Shown: positions 1 to 7,628 of the stretch, piece by piece
How positions within the stretch are numbered: position 1 is the stretch's first letter
Layout: every line of letters begins with the position of its first letter
Origin: Paludibacter sp.
Lineage (GTDB): Bacteria > Bacteroidota > Bacteroidia > Bacteroidales > Paludibacteraceae
Direction of reading: 5' to 3'
DNA length: 64,000 nucleotides
Assembly: GCA_024710005.1 (NCBI GenBank)
Contig: JANJVQ010000029.1
Location: forward strand, 124,001 to 188,000
Made by a program: the position numbers and the translations under genes
Notes under the pieces: generated by a model
Seen by the model: only the letters and a program-made list of their open reading frames with translations
Told to the model about the DNA's origin: nothing
The model's database searches: none

Positions 1-264
1 ACAAGCGCTTACCTGTGGAATAAATCGGTTTATCCGCTCGATGTCAGCCTGAATAAACTGGCATTGGAAATTGACCCTGATTCATTCTTTCGCATCAATC
101 GACAGATGTTGTTAAACATCAACGCCATACAGGAAATCCATATCCATTCGGGCAGTCGGCTGAAAGTGGATGTGAATCCCAAGATCGAAAACGGCGTATT
201 CGTCAGCATCGACAAAATGGCCGAATTCAAAAGGTGGATTGGAGGCAAGGAGAAAACAAACTAA
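1..264 (+). CDS. LytTR-family response regulator, C-terminal fragment
   Basis: Only the last 87 residues are inside the window; the frame is open from base 1. They match a LytTR DNA-binding domain: a strand ending in SLNKLALEI, then the family hallmark DPDSFFRINRQ, then LLNINAI and a final strand leading to FVSIDKM. In the family this domain follows a CheY-like receiver and is controlled by a LytS-type histidine kinase; neither lies in the window. The CPBP gene starts 11 bases after the stop, so the two are probably co-transcribed with the hydrolase behind them. A stand-alone LytTR protein cannot be excluded. Confidence 0.85.
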   Translation, partial: TSAYLWNKSVYPLDVSLNKLALEIDPDSFFRINRQMLLNINAIQEIHIHSGSRLKVDVNPKIENGVFVSIDKMAEFKRWIGGKEKTN

Positions 265-275
265 CACATAAGAAT

Positions 276-1190
276 ATGAAAAAGATTAATCAAACAACGC
301 TGTTTTTAATCCTGACATTTACCATCAGCTTTTTACTGGCAGGAATATATAAACTTACTGGTGGAGGAAGTCAGGACCGCACCGGATTTATGATTTTAGG
401 TATAATCTATATGTTTATTCCGACAATTGCTGTGCTGATTGTAAAAAAACTGATTCACCGGGAGAAGATTGCTTCCGAATTAATGATTTCATTTAAAATC
501 AACAAGTGGTTTTTTGTCGCCTGGTTGATCATACCTGTTCTGGCTTTTCTGACCTTCGGCATCAGTTTATTATTTCCGGATGTGATTTACAGTCCCGATA
601 TGTCGGGTATGTTCAGTCGTTTCGAATCCATGATGACTCCAGAGCAGGCAGAACAGATGAGAGCTTCCGTAGAATCACTCCCACTACATCCTGTTTGGAT
701 AACCCTGATGCAGGGCCTGATTGCCGGCATCACTGTCAACGCCATCGCCGGTTTTGGAGAAGAGCTGGGATGGAGAGGATTCCTGTTGAAGCAATTCAAA
801 GACATGAACTTCATGAAAGCATCCATCCTCATCGGTTTTATCTGGGGTATCTGGCATGCTCCCATGATTTTAATGGGACATAACTATCCCGATCATCCGG
901 TAGCAGGGGTATTCATGATGACAATTCTGTGTATCTTATTATCAGTCATCCTCTTATACATCACTATAAAATCGAAATCGGTTATTGCCGCAGCCATCAT
1001 GCACGGCACCATGAATGCAACCGCTGGCATATCCATTATGCTGATAGAAGGCGGGAATGATCTGACAGTGGGTATGCCCGGAGTTGCCGGGTTTATTACG
1101 CTGATAATTGCAATTGCTGTTTTGTTTGTGTACGACCGGTATATCAGCAAAGAAAAGATATTAGTAAATAAAATAAGTAAATTCCTGTAA
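276..1190 (+). CDS. CPBP family intramembrane metalloprotease
   Basis: A 304-residue multi-spanning membrane protein of the CPBP (CAAX protease / Abi) family. The conserved motifs are visible: EELGWRGFLL near residue 160 (the EExxxR motif), a helix with GFIWGIWHAP near 190 (FxxxH-type), and a late HGTMN near 250. In the family these Glu and His residues line an intramembrane active site; some members cleave prenylated or peptide substrates and others give bacteriocin self-immunity. I chose the ATG at 276 because it opens directly into a hydrophobic helix; an in-frame ATG at 234 would overlap the LytTR gene. The substrate is unknown. The gene sits between a LytTR regulator and a secreted hydrolase, 30 bases before the latter. 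Confidence 0.88.
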   Translation: MKKINQTTLFLILTFTISFLLAGIYKLTGGGSQDRTGFMILGIIYMFIPTIAVLIVKKLIHREKIASELMISFKINKWFFVAWLIIPVLAFLTFGISLLFPDVIYSPDMSGMFSRFESMMTPEQAEQMRASVESLPLHPVWITLMQGLIAGITVNAIAGFGEELGWRGFLLKQFKDMNFMKASILIGFIWGIWHAPMILMGHNYPDHPVAGVFMMTILCILLSVILLYITIKSKSVIAAAIMHGTMNATAGISIMLIEGGNDLTVGMPGVAGFITLIIAIAVLFVYDRYISKEKILVNKISKFL

Positions 1191-1220
1191 TTAAAAATAG
1201 AATAACAGACAAGTAATATC

Positions 1221-2051
1221 ATGAAGAAAATCCTGTTTTATTATCTATTCAGTATCGTCGGTCTGGCACTTGCCGCACAAGAAACAAGCTACACAACCAA
1301 AAAGGACATTCCTTATTATTCCGAAGAAATATCCCGGAAAGATGCCTATATCCGGGAACGATGCGTATTGGACATCTATTACCCGGAGAATAAGAAGGAT
1401 TATCCGACAGTGGTATGGTTTCATGGTGGAGGACTGACTGGCGGGCAGAAAGAAATTCCGGAGGCGTTAAAGGGAAAAGGCATCGGGATTATTGGTGTCA
1501 ACTACCGGCTTTCACCCAAAGCCAATGTTCAGCAATGCATTGAAGATGCTGCCGCCGCTGTGAGTTGGGTTTTCGAAAACATCACCGCGTTCGGTGGAGA
1601 CTCTTCTTTGATTTTTGTTTCGGGTCATTCTGCCGGAGGCTATCTGACGGCTATGATAGGTCTCGACAAGTCGTGGCTCGGGAAATATGGCAAGCATGCA
1701 GATGATATCGCCGGATTGATACCTTTCAGTGCTCAAACGATAACTCATTTTACGCGCCGTAAGGAGCTTGGCATTCCCGAGAAGCAACCTGTTGTGGATC
1801 AATACGCTCCTCTTTATCATGTTCGTCCCGACGCTCCTCCTCTTTTATTGATTACGGGCGACAGGGAACTTGAATTACTGGGGAGATACGAAGAAAATGC
1901 TTATCTGATGCGGATGATGATGGTGGCAGGGCACAAAGATACAAGGTTATATGAACTTGACGGATATGGGCATGGCATGACAGAACCGGCGTTTCCTCTC
2001 CTGCTAAAAGAAGTACAACGGATAACAAAAAATAAAAAATCAGGAAAATAG
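1221..2051 (+). CDS. secreted alpha/beta hydrolase (carboxylesterase/lipase type)
   Basis: A 276-residue alpha/beta hydrolase with an N-terminal signal peptide (MKKILFYYLFSIVGLALAAQ). The oxyanion motif FHGGGLTGG lies near residue 67 and the nucleophile elbow GHSAGG places the catalytic Ser at about 137. A late Asp in the GDREL segment and His in GYGHGM complete the expected triad. The layout resembles BD-FAE or hormone-sensitive-lipase-like esterases that act on small acyl esters, possibly on polysaccharide acetyl or feruloyl groups, but the substrate cannot be read from sequence. It is likely the last gene of an operon with the CPBP protease. Confidence 0.87.
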   Translation: MKKILFYYLFSIVGLALAAQETSYTTKKDIPYYSEEISRKDAYIRERCVLDIYYPENKKDYPTVVWFHGGGLTGGQKEIPEALKGKGIGIIGVNYRLSPKANVQQCIEDAAAAVSWVFENITAFGGDSSLIFVSGHSAGGYLTAMIGLDKSWLGKYGKHADDIAGLIPFSAQTITHFTRRKELGIPEKQPVVDQYAPLYHVRPDAPPLLLITGDRELELLGRYEENAYLMRMMMVAGHKDTRLYELDGYGHGMTEPAFPLLLKEVQRITKNKKSGK

Positions 2052-2082
2052 TCCCTCCTGCAATTATTCAAATCTTTTCAAT

Positions 2083-2090
2083 TAACTTTG
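2083..2090 (+). promoter_or_regulatory. -7 box of a Bacteroidota promoter before the PBP1A gene
   Basis: TAACTTTG matches TAnnTTTG and lies 23 bases before the PBP1A start. I see no good TTG element at the expected distance upstream, so this is half a promoter by sequence. Confidence 0.4.
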
Positions 2091-2112
2091 CAGCCAAATT
2101 CTTTCCAACTAT

Positions 2113-4539
2113 ATGTGGGATAAACTGGTATCGCTGCTCAGGAATCTTGCTGCTTTTTTGCAGAAAAAAACGCCTGTAATTTGGGAACTCATCAGAAAAT
2201 GGTGGTTTCAATTCATTGAATGGAGAAAAAAACGGTTGGCTCGTTTTAAAACCTTGCCGTGGTATTTCAGGCTGGTCAACATAGTCGTTACCGGAACAAT
2301 ATTGTTTCTGATTTTTTTGTTCCTCGTCGACATCAACTTCCTGTGGTTGTTTGGTAAATCTCCGGGATTGAGGAGCATTGGCAATCCCAATCAGAACGAA
2401 GCATCCCTGATTATCAGCGCCGACAACCAGGTTATTGGCAAGTATTATACTGAAAACAGAATCCCGGTTGAATTTGAGGAAATCTCTCCCAAGTTAATTG
2501 AAACGCTTGTTTACACCGAAGATCAACGATTCTATAAGCATTTCGGGATAGATTTTCATGGTGTATTTGCAGCCATGAAAGATGTGCTGAAAGGTGACCC
2601 GAGAGGAGCCAGTACCATTACCCAGCAATTGGTTAAGAACATGTACAAAACCCGGAATCAGTATTCCAGGGGGTTGCTGGGGCAAATTCCGGGACTTCGG
2701 TTAATCATCATGAAGATGAAAGAATGGATTACCGCGGTGAAAATCGAGCTGTTTTATTCTAAGGAAGAGATTCTTACCAAATACCTGAACACGGTTGACT
2801 TCGGCAGTAATTCATTCGGAATTTACACGGCTGCTAAAACCTATTTCAGAACAAAACCTTCGGAATTGAATTACGAACAAAGCGCCACCCTGATTGGGCT
2901 ACTAAAAGCTACAACCTATTACAGTCCCATACAAAACCCTGAACAATCAAAGAAAAGGCGCAATGTGGTTTTGCAAAATCTGGTTGAACATGGAGTTTTC
3001 TCACAGGAGGTTTGTGACTCCCTGAAAAGCATTCCCATTCAGCTCAACTATGGCAGGGAAGAAACCTACGACGGTATCGCGTTGCATTTCAGGGCATATT
3101 TAGCCAAATACCTTGAAGATTGGGAAAAACAAAGCGGTTATGATATTTATGCCGACGGTTTGAGAATTCACGTTGCACTTGATTCGAGGTTGCAACATTA
3201 TGCGGAAGAAGCCGTGGAAAAGCAGATGAAAGCCGTTCAAAGACGATTCTTTGATCACTGGCGCGGACAAAATCCCTGGCGCGATGAAAATAAAGTAGAG
3301 ATTCAGGATTTCGTTGAGAATATCGCCAGAAAGACGAAATCATACAATGCTTTGCAGAAAAAATTCGGAGAAAATGAAGATTCTATTTTTCATTACCTGA
3401 ATATCCCCCGAAAAACCAGGGTGTTTGACTATAAAACCGGAGCTAAAGACACCACCTTAAGTGTCATGGATTCAATCCGGTACATGAACCACTTCATGCA
3501 CACCGGCTTTGTTGCCATGGAGCCCAATACCGGTGAAGTAAAAGCCTGGGTCGGGGACATCAATTTTAATTTCTGGCAATATGATAAAGTGGCACAGTCG
3601 AAACGACAACCGGGCTCTACTTTCAAACTCTTTGTTTATACCGCTGCCATGATGCATGGTTTGTCACCCTGCGACTACCGGACCGACCAACCGGTAAAAT
3701 GGGATTACATGGAAAACGGAGAACCGAAAAGCTGGCAACCCAACAATGTGGATTATACATACCGGGGCAATGTAACACTCAAATATGCTTTCGCCAGATC
3801 CATCAACACAATAGCCGTTCAACTCGCCAAAGAGGTCGGGATAGAAGCAGTTATACAGGCAGCCCACTTACTGGGAATCAAAACCAAGTTGGAAGATAAA
3901 CCTTCAACCAGCCTTGGAGCATCGGATGTTTCCCTGCTGGAATTGGTCAATTCCTTTGGAACAGTCGTCAATGAAGGAATTCATAAAGAGCCTGTACTCG
4001 TCACCCGCATCGAGGATGCCGACGGACATGTAATCTACAAAGCAGACAATCAATCAAAAAGAGTGATACCCTACGAAACGGCCTGGCTTATGACAGAAAT
4101 GCTGAAAGGAGGCATGACCGAACCCGGAGGGACTACGCAGGCTTTGTGGGAATGGGATTTATTCAATTATGACACCAATTTCGGAGGAAAAACAGGCACG
4201 TCTTCCAACCATTCCGACGCGTGGTTTGTAGGGGTAACAAAAAACCTGATTGGCGGCGCCTGGGTTGGCGGCGAGCAAAGAAGTGTACATTTCAGAACCG
4301 GCCAACTGGGAGAAGGAAGTCGCACCGCCCTGCCCATCTTCGGCTTGTTCATGGAGAAAGTACTGAAAGATGAACACTTCAAACATTACCGGGGTAAATT
4401 TCCGGAGAAACCCAAAGAGACCATCACCCGAAAATACAAATGCCACACGTATGTACCTGTAGATACAACAAGGGTGGACACAACACAAACAATAACTTCC
4501 GCCCCGGAAGAGACGGAAGTTATGCCTGTTGAAAATTAA
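2113..4539 (+). CDS. penicillin-binding protein 1A (bifunctional transglycosylase/transpeptidase)
   Basis: An 808-residue class A PBP that polymerises and cross-links peptidoglycan outside the inner membrane. A short basic cytoplasmic segment is followed by one transmembrane helix (about 54-75). The GT51 transglycosylase domain shows EDQRFYKHFG (catalytic Glu about 136) and GASTITQQLVKNMY (about 165-178). The transpeptidase domain shows the SxxK box as PGSTFK (Ser about 502, Lys 505), SIN in ARSINTIAVQ, and KTGTS near 693. All catalytic motifs are present. The tail after about 780 is Thr/Glu-rich. The stop overlaps the stop of the convergent lipoamide dehydrogenase gene by four bases, and no terminator lies between them. 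Confidence 0.96.
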   Translation: MWDKLVSLLRNLAAFLQKKTPVIWELIRKWWFQFIEWRKKRLARFKTLPWYFRLVNIVVTGTILFLIFLFLVDINFLWLFGKSPGLRSIGNPNQNEASLIISADNQVIGKYYTENRIPVEFEEISPKLIETLVYTEDQRFYKHFGIDFHGVFAAMKDVLKGDPRGASTITQQLVKNMYKTRNQYSRGLLGQIPGLRLIIMKMKEWITAVKIELFYSKEEILTKYLNTVDFGSNSFGIYTAAKTYFRTKPSELNYEQSATLIGLLKATTYYSPIQNPEQSKKRRNVVLQNLVEHGVFSQEVCDSLKSIPIQLNYGREETYDGIALHFRAYLAKYLEDWEKQSGYDIYADGLRIHVALDSRLQHYAEEAVEKQMKAVQRRFFDHWRGQNPWRDENKVEIQDFVENIARKTKSYNALQKKFGENEDSIFHYLNIPRKTRVFDYKTGAKDTTLSVMDSIRYMNHFMHTGFVAMEPNTGEVKAWVGDINFNFWQYDKVAQSKRQPGSTFKLFVYTAAMMHGLSPCDYRTDQPVKWDYMENGEPKSWQPNNVDYTYRGNVTLKYAFARSINTIAVQLAKEVGIEAVIQAAHLLGIKTKLEDKPSTSLGASDVSLLELVNSFGTVVNEGIHKEPVLVTRIEDADGHVIYKADNQSKRVIPYETAWLMTEMLKGGMTEPGGTTQALWEWDLFNYDTNFGGKTGTSSNHSDAWFVGVTKNLIGGAWVGGEQRSVHFRTGQLGEGSRTALPIFGLFMEKVLKDEHFKHYRGKFPEKPKETITRKYKCHTYVPVDTTRVDTTQTITSAPEETEVMPVEN

Positions 4540-5948
4540 TTCTTATTCGGTTTATAAAGATGTGATGAATGTCCGTAGAACAACTCTGCCGCTTCCATCA
4601 CCGTTTCCGATAAAGTCGGATGCGGATGGATGGTCAGCGCTAAATCCTTGATCGTCGCACCCATTTCGATAGCCAAAGTTGCTTCGGCAATGAGTTCGCC
4701 TGCACCCGGACCGCTGATGCCAATGCCCAACACCCGTTCAGTATCGGGGTCGACAATAATTTTCGTTACGCCATCGCTCCTATCAAGGGTGGTAGCACGA
4801 CCGCTGGCTGCCCACGGGAACTTAGCCGTTTCGAATTTGATTCCTCTCTCCGTGGCCTGATTTTCGGTAATCCCCGCCCAGGCTATTTCCGGATCGGTAA
4901 ACACCACAGCCGGAATGGCAAGGGGTTCAAAAGCTGCCTTTTTGCCGGAAATGGCATCGACCGCCACACGCGCCTCATGCGAAGCTTTGTGCGCCAACAT
5001 CGGTTCACCCACGATATCGCCAATGGCATAAATGCTGTCATCATCAGTTTTCAATGACTTATCAGCCACAATCCAACCCCGTTCGTTGACTTTCACCTTG
5101 GTGTTTTCAAGTCCGAGACCCGCGGTTTGCGGCTTGCGACCAATCGACATCAGCACATAGTCATAACGATGTTCCTCGATTTGCTTGTCTTTGTTCTCGA
5201 TTTTCACGACCAGCTCCTCGCCTTCTTCTTTGATTTCGACTACTTTTGATTGCAGCATGATTTTGTCAAAAGCTTTGGAAAGTCTTTTCTGCAAGTGAGA
5301 AACCAAATCCTGGTCGGCACCCGGCAACAAGCGATCCATGAACTCAACTACCGAAACCTGTGAACCCAGTGCTGCATACACAGAACCCAGTTCCAATCCG
5401 ATGTAACCGCCACCCACAACCAACAAGGATTTTGGAATAGCCGGCAAATTAAGCGCTGAAGTCGAATTCAGCAAGCGTTTACTTTCAATCTGCAAAGAAG
5501 GAATGGTCGCGATAACCGAACCGGTGGCAATAATGGCCTTGTCAAAGGAAATTTGCTCCGTACTGCCGTCTTCTTTCTTCACTTCAATGGCATTCGAAGA
5601 AACAAAAGAAGCGCGACCCTGCACATAATTGATATTTCTTTGTTTCGAAAGCAAGCCAAGTCCTCCTGTTAGTTTCCGAACTACTTTGTCCTTGTACGAA
5701 CGAAGCTTGTCCAGGTCGATTTTCGGTTCCCCGAAATCAATACCCCAGCTTTTAGCTTCCTTGCTTTCGTTGATTAGTTTCGCGACATGCAACAAGGCTT
5801 TCGATGGAATACATCCACGGTACAAACAAACGCCGCCGGGATTTTTCTCCATATCCACGAGTGTCACGTTCATGCCCAAATCGGAAGCATAAAATGCTGC
5901 TGCATAACCACCGGGGCCACCCCCGATTACTACTATATTTTTACTCAT
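4536..5948 (-). CDS. lpdA: dihydrolipoyl dehydrogenase (E3)
   Basis: A 470-residue flavoprotein disulfide oxidoreductase that reoxidises the dihydrolipoyl arm of E2 and passes electrons to NAD+. The FAD dinucleotide fold GGGPGGYAAA is at the N-terminus. The redox disulfide is CLYRGC near residue 41, followed by IPSK. A second Rossmann fold for NAD (VVGGGYIGLELG) lies near 178. The second FAD motif YAIGDI is near 308, and the C-terminal interface motif HPHPTLSE carries the catalytic His-Glu pair. It is the last gene of the aceE-E2-E3 group. A 216-base spacer separates it from E2 and holds a perfect 28-bp palindrome. Length is normal for the family. Confidence 0.96.
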   Translation of the reverse strand: MSKNIVVIGGGPGGYAAAFYASDLGMNVTLVDMEKNPGGVCLYRGCIPSKALLHVAKLINESKEAKSWGIDFGEPKIDLDKLRSYKDKVVRKLTGGLGLLSKQRNINYVQGRASFVSSNAIEVKKEDGSTEQISFDKAIIATGSVIATIPSLQIESKRLLNSTSALNLPAIPKSLLVVGGGYIGLELGSVYAALGSQVSVVEFMDRLLPGADQDLVSHLQKRLSKAFDKIMLQSKVVEIKEEGEELVVKIENKDKQIEEHRYDYVLMSIGRKPQTAGLGLENTKVKVNERGWIVADKSLKTDDDSIYAIGDIVGEPMLAHKASHEARVAVDAISGKKAAFEPLAIPAVVFTDPEIAWAGITENQATERGIKFETAKFPWAASGRATTLDRSDGVTKIIVDPDTERVLGIGISGPGAGELIAEATLAIEMGATIKDLALTIHPHPTLSETVMEAAELFYGHSSHLYKPNKN

Positions 5949-6095
5949 ATTGTGTATTTACAATTTGATGATTTAATTTTTTTACCACAAAAGGCACAAA
6001 AGAAAATGAAAGAGAACACAAAAGAATTATTGTTTTTATGAAACAACATGATTCATATATAATAATCAATTCATATAATCATTTTGTTCGGGCAT

Positions 6096-6123
6096 GTAGA
6101 GACAGGGCATGCCCTGTCTCTAC
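6096..6123. repeat. 28-bp perfect palindrome in the E2-E3 spacer
   Basis: Reads GTAGAGACAGGGCA followed by its exact reverse complement, so the mRNA between E2 and E3 would carry a 14-bp hairpin. A 28-bp relative with the same ends and CATG centre lies at 22830-22857, and a decayed one at 7582-7608. It looks like a dispersed intergenic element rather than a terminator, since no T-run follows in the transcribed direction. Confidence 0.7.
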
Positions 6124-6164
6124 GTTTTACAATTCCGTTTTCCGTTTTCCGTTTTTCGCTTTCA

Positions 6165-7526
6165 TCATCCTTCAATGATCAATTTCATTGGATTTTCGAG
6201 CGCCTCTATCACCCACCTCAGGAAACGAATTCCATCGGCTCCATCAATGATGCGGTGATCGTATGACAAGGACAAGGGCAACATCAGTCTGGGTTCGAAT
6301 TTACCATTGATGTACACCGGCTCGATACTGCCTTTTGAGACCCCTAAGATAGCGACTTCCGGAGAATTAACAATGGGCGTAAACGAAGTTCCACCGATAC
6401 CACCCAGGTTCGTGATGGTAAAACATCCACCCTGTAAATCGGCAACACCCACCTTTTTATTCCTTGCCTTTTCAGCCAAGGCATTGATTTCTTTCGATAT
6501 CTCGATGATATTCATGCGATCGGCATTTTTAATCACCGGCACAATCAAACCAAATTCAGTATCCACGGCGATGCCGATATTGAAATACTTCTTATAGACG
6601 ATGGTTTTATTCTGCATGTCCACACTCGCGTTAAACTGCGGGAAAGTCTTCATGGCAGAGCTGATAATCTTCACTAAAATGGCCGTAACAGTCAGCTTCA
6701 CGCCAAATTTCTCAGCTGTTTTCGCGTAACTCTTGCGGAATTCTTCCAGCTGAGTGATGTCGGCTTTATCAAACTGCGTCACGTGCGGAATCGTATGCCA
6801 GGCATGACTCAGGTGTTCCGCAGTTTTCTGACGGATATTCGACATCGCTATGGTTTCTACATCTCCATATTTAGAGAAATCAGGCAATGGTTGCTGATGC
6901 TGTTCTGCACGTATATGTTGAGCCTCGTTTCGTTGCTGATGCATTAACTTGCTGTGCAACTTCACATCATCGAGCAGGATTCTGCCGCCCGGACCTGTTC
7001 CTTTTACCTGGTTCACATCCACGCCAATCTCACGAGCCAAACGGCGAACCGATGGAGCAGCCGGAGCGGCATTCTGGAGAATAGGCGGCTGATTTTCAAC
7101 CGCTATTACTTTCGGACCTGCTACCGGAGTATTTACTACCGGAGCGGGTGCGGCAACCTGCTCTTCAATAACCGGAGCAGGGGCAGGAGCTTCTGAAGTA
7201 GCAGGGACAGGAGTTTCTGCCGGAGCAGCAGCTTCAACCACCGGAGCAGGCTGAGCTTCCTTTTTTTCTTCAGGAGCTGTAGCAGCGGCACCATCGGCAT
7301 CCACGGTGAAAACAAGCTGACCGATTTCTACCTGGTCACCCTCATTCACTTTCACCTCCACTACCTTTCCGCTAACATCGGAAGGCACTTCGATGGTCGC
7401 CTTGTCGGTTTCCAGTTCAAGTACCGATTGATCCTGCTGTACAATATCGCCCGGTTTAATCAGCACTTTAACTATTGTTGCTGACTGGATGTTTTCACCC
7501 AATTCAGGTATAACAAATTGTTTCAT
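6165..7526 (-). CDS. pyruvate dehydrogenase E2, dihydrolipoamide acetyltransferase
   Basis: A 453-residue E2 core protein of the pyruvate dehydrogenase complex. One N-terminal lipoyl domain carries the lipoylated Lys in ETDKATIEVPS (about residue 42). A long Ala/Pro/Glu-rich flexible linker runs from about 80 to 140. The peripheral subunit-binding domain (SVRRLAREIGVDVNQVKGTG, about 154-190) docks E1 or E3. The C-terminal acetyltransferase domain ends with the catalytic DHRIIDG motif near 425. It sits directly downstream of aceE and upstream of lpdA, which assigns it to pyruvate rather than 2-oxoglutarate. There is a single lipoyl domain, unlike the three in Escherichia coli AceF. Confidence 0.95.
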   Translation of the reverse strand: MKQFVIPELGENIQSATIVKVLIKPGDIVQQDQSVLELETDKATIEVPSDVSGKVVEVKVNEGDQVEIGQLVFTVDADGAAATAPEEKKEAQPAPVVEAAAPAETPVPATSEAPAPAPVIEEQVAAPAPVVNTPVAGPKVIAVENQPPILQNAAPAAPSVRRLAREIGVDVNQVKGTGPGGRILLDDVKLHSKLMHQQRNEAQHIRAEQHQQPLPDFSKYGDVETIAMSNIRQKTAEHLSHAWHTIPHVTQFDKADITQLEEFRKSYAKTAEKFGVKLTVTAILVKIISSAMKTFPQFNASVDMQNKTIVYKKYFNIGIAVDTEFGLIVPVIKNADRMNIIEISKEINALAEKARNKKVGVADLQGGCFTITNLGGIGGTSFTPIVNSPEVAILGVSKGSIEPVYINGKFEPRLMLPLSLSYDHRIIDGADGIRFLRWVIEALENPMKLIIEG

Positions 7527-7581
7527 TATGATATTTTTTTACTTACCTCTAAATTTAATAATTATTGATGCATTTCTGTGG

Positions 7582-7608
7582 GTAGACGAGCTAATAGCGC
7601 GTCTCTAC
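7582..7608. repeat. decayed palindromic intergenic repeat in the aceE-E2 spacer
   Basis: GTAGACG at one end and CGTCTCTAC at the other give an imperfect inverted repeat with the same outer sequence as the 28-bp palindromes at 6096 and 22830. The centre has diverged. Confidence 0.45.
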
Positions 7609-7628
7609 ATATTTCCGTTTTCCGCTTA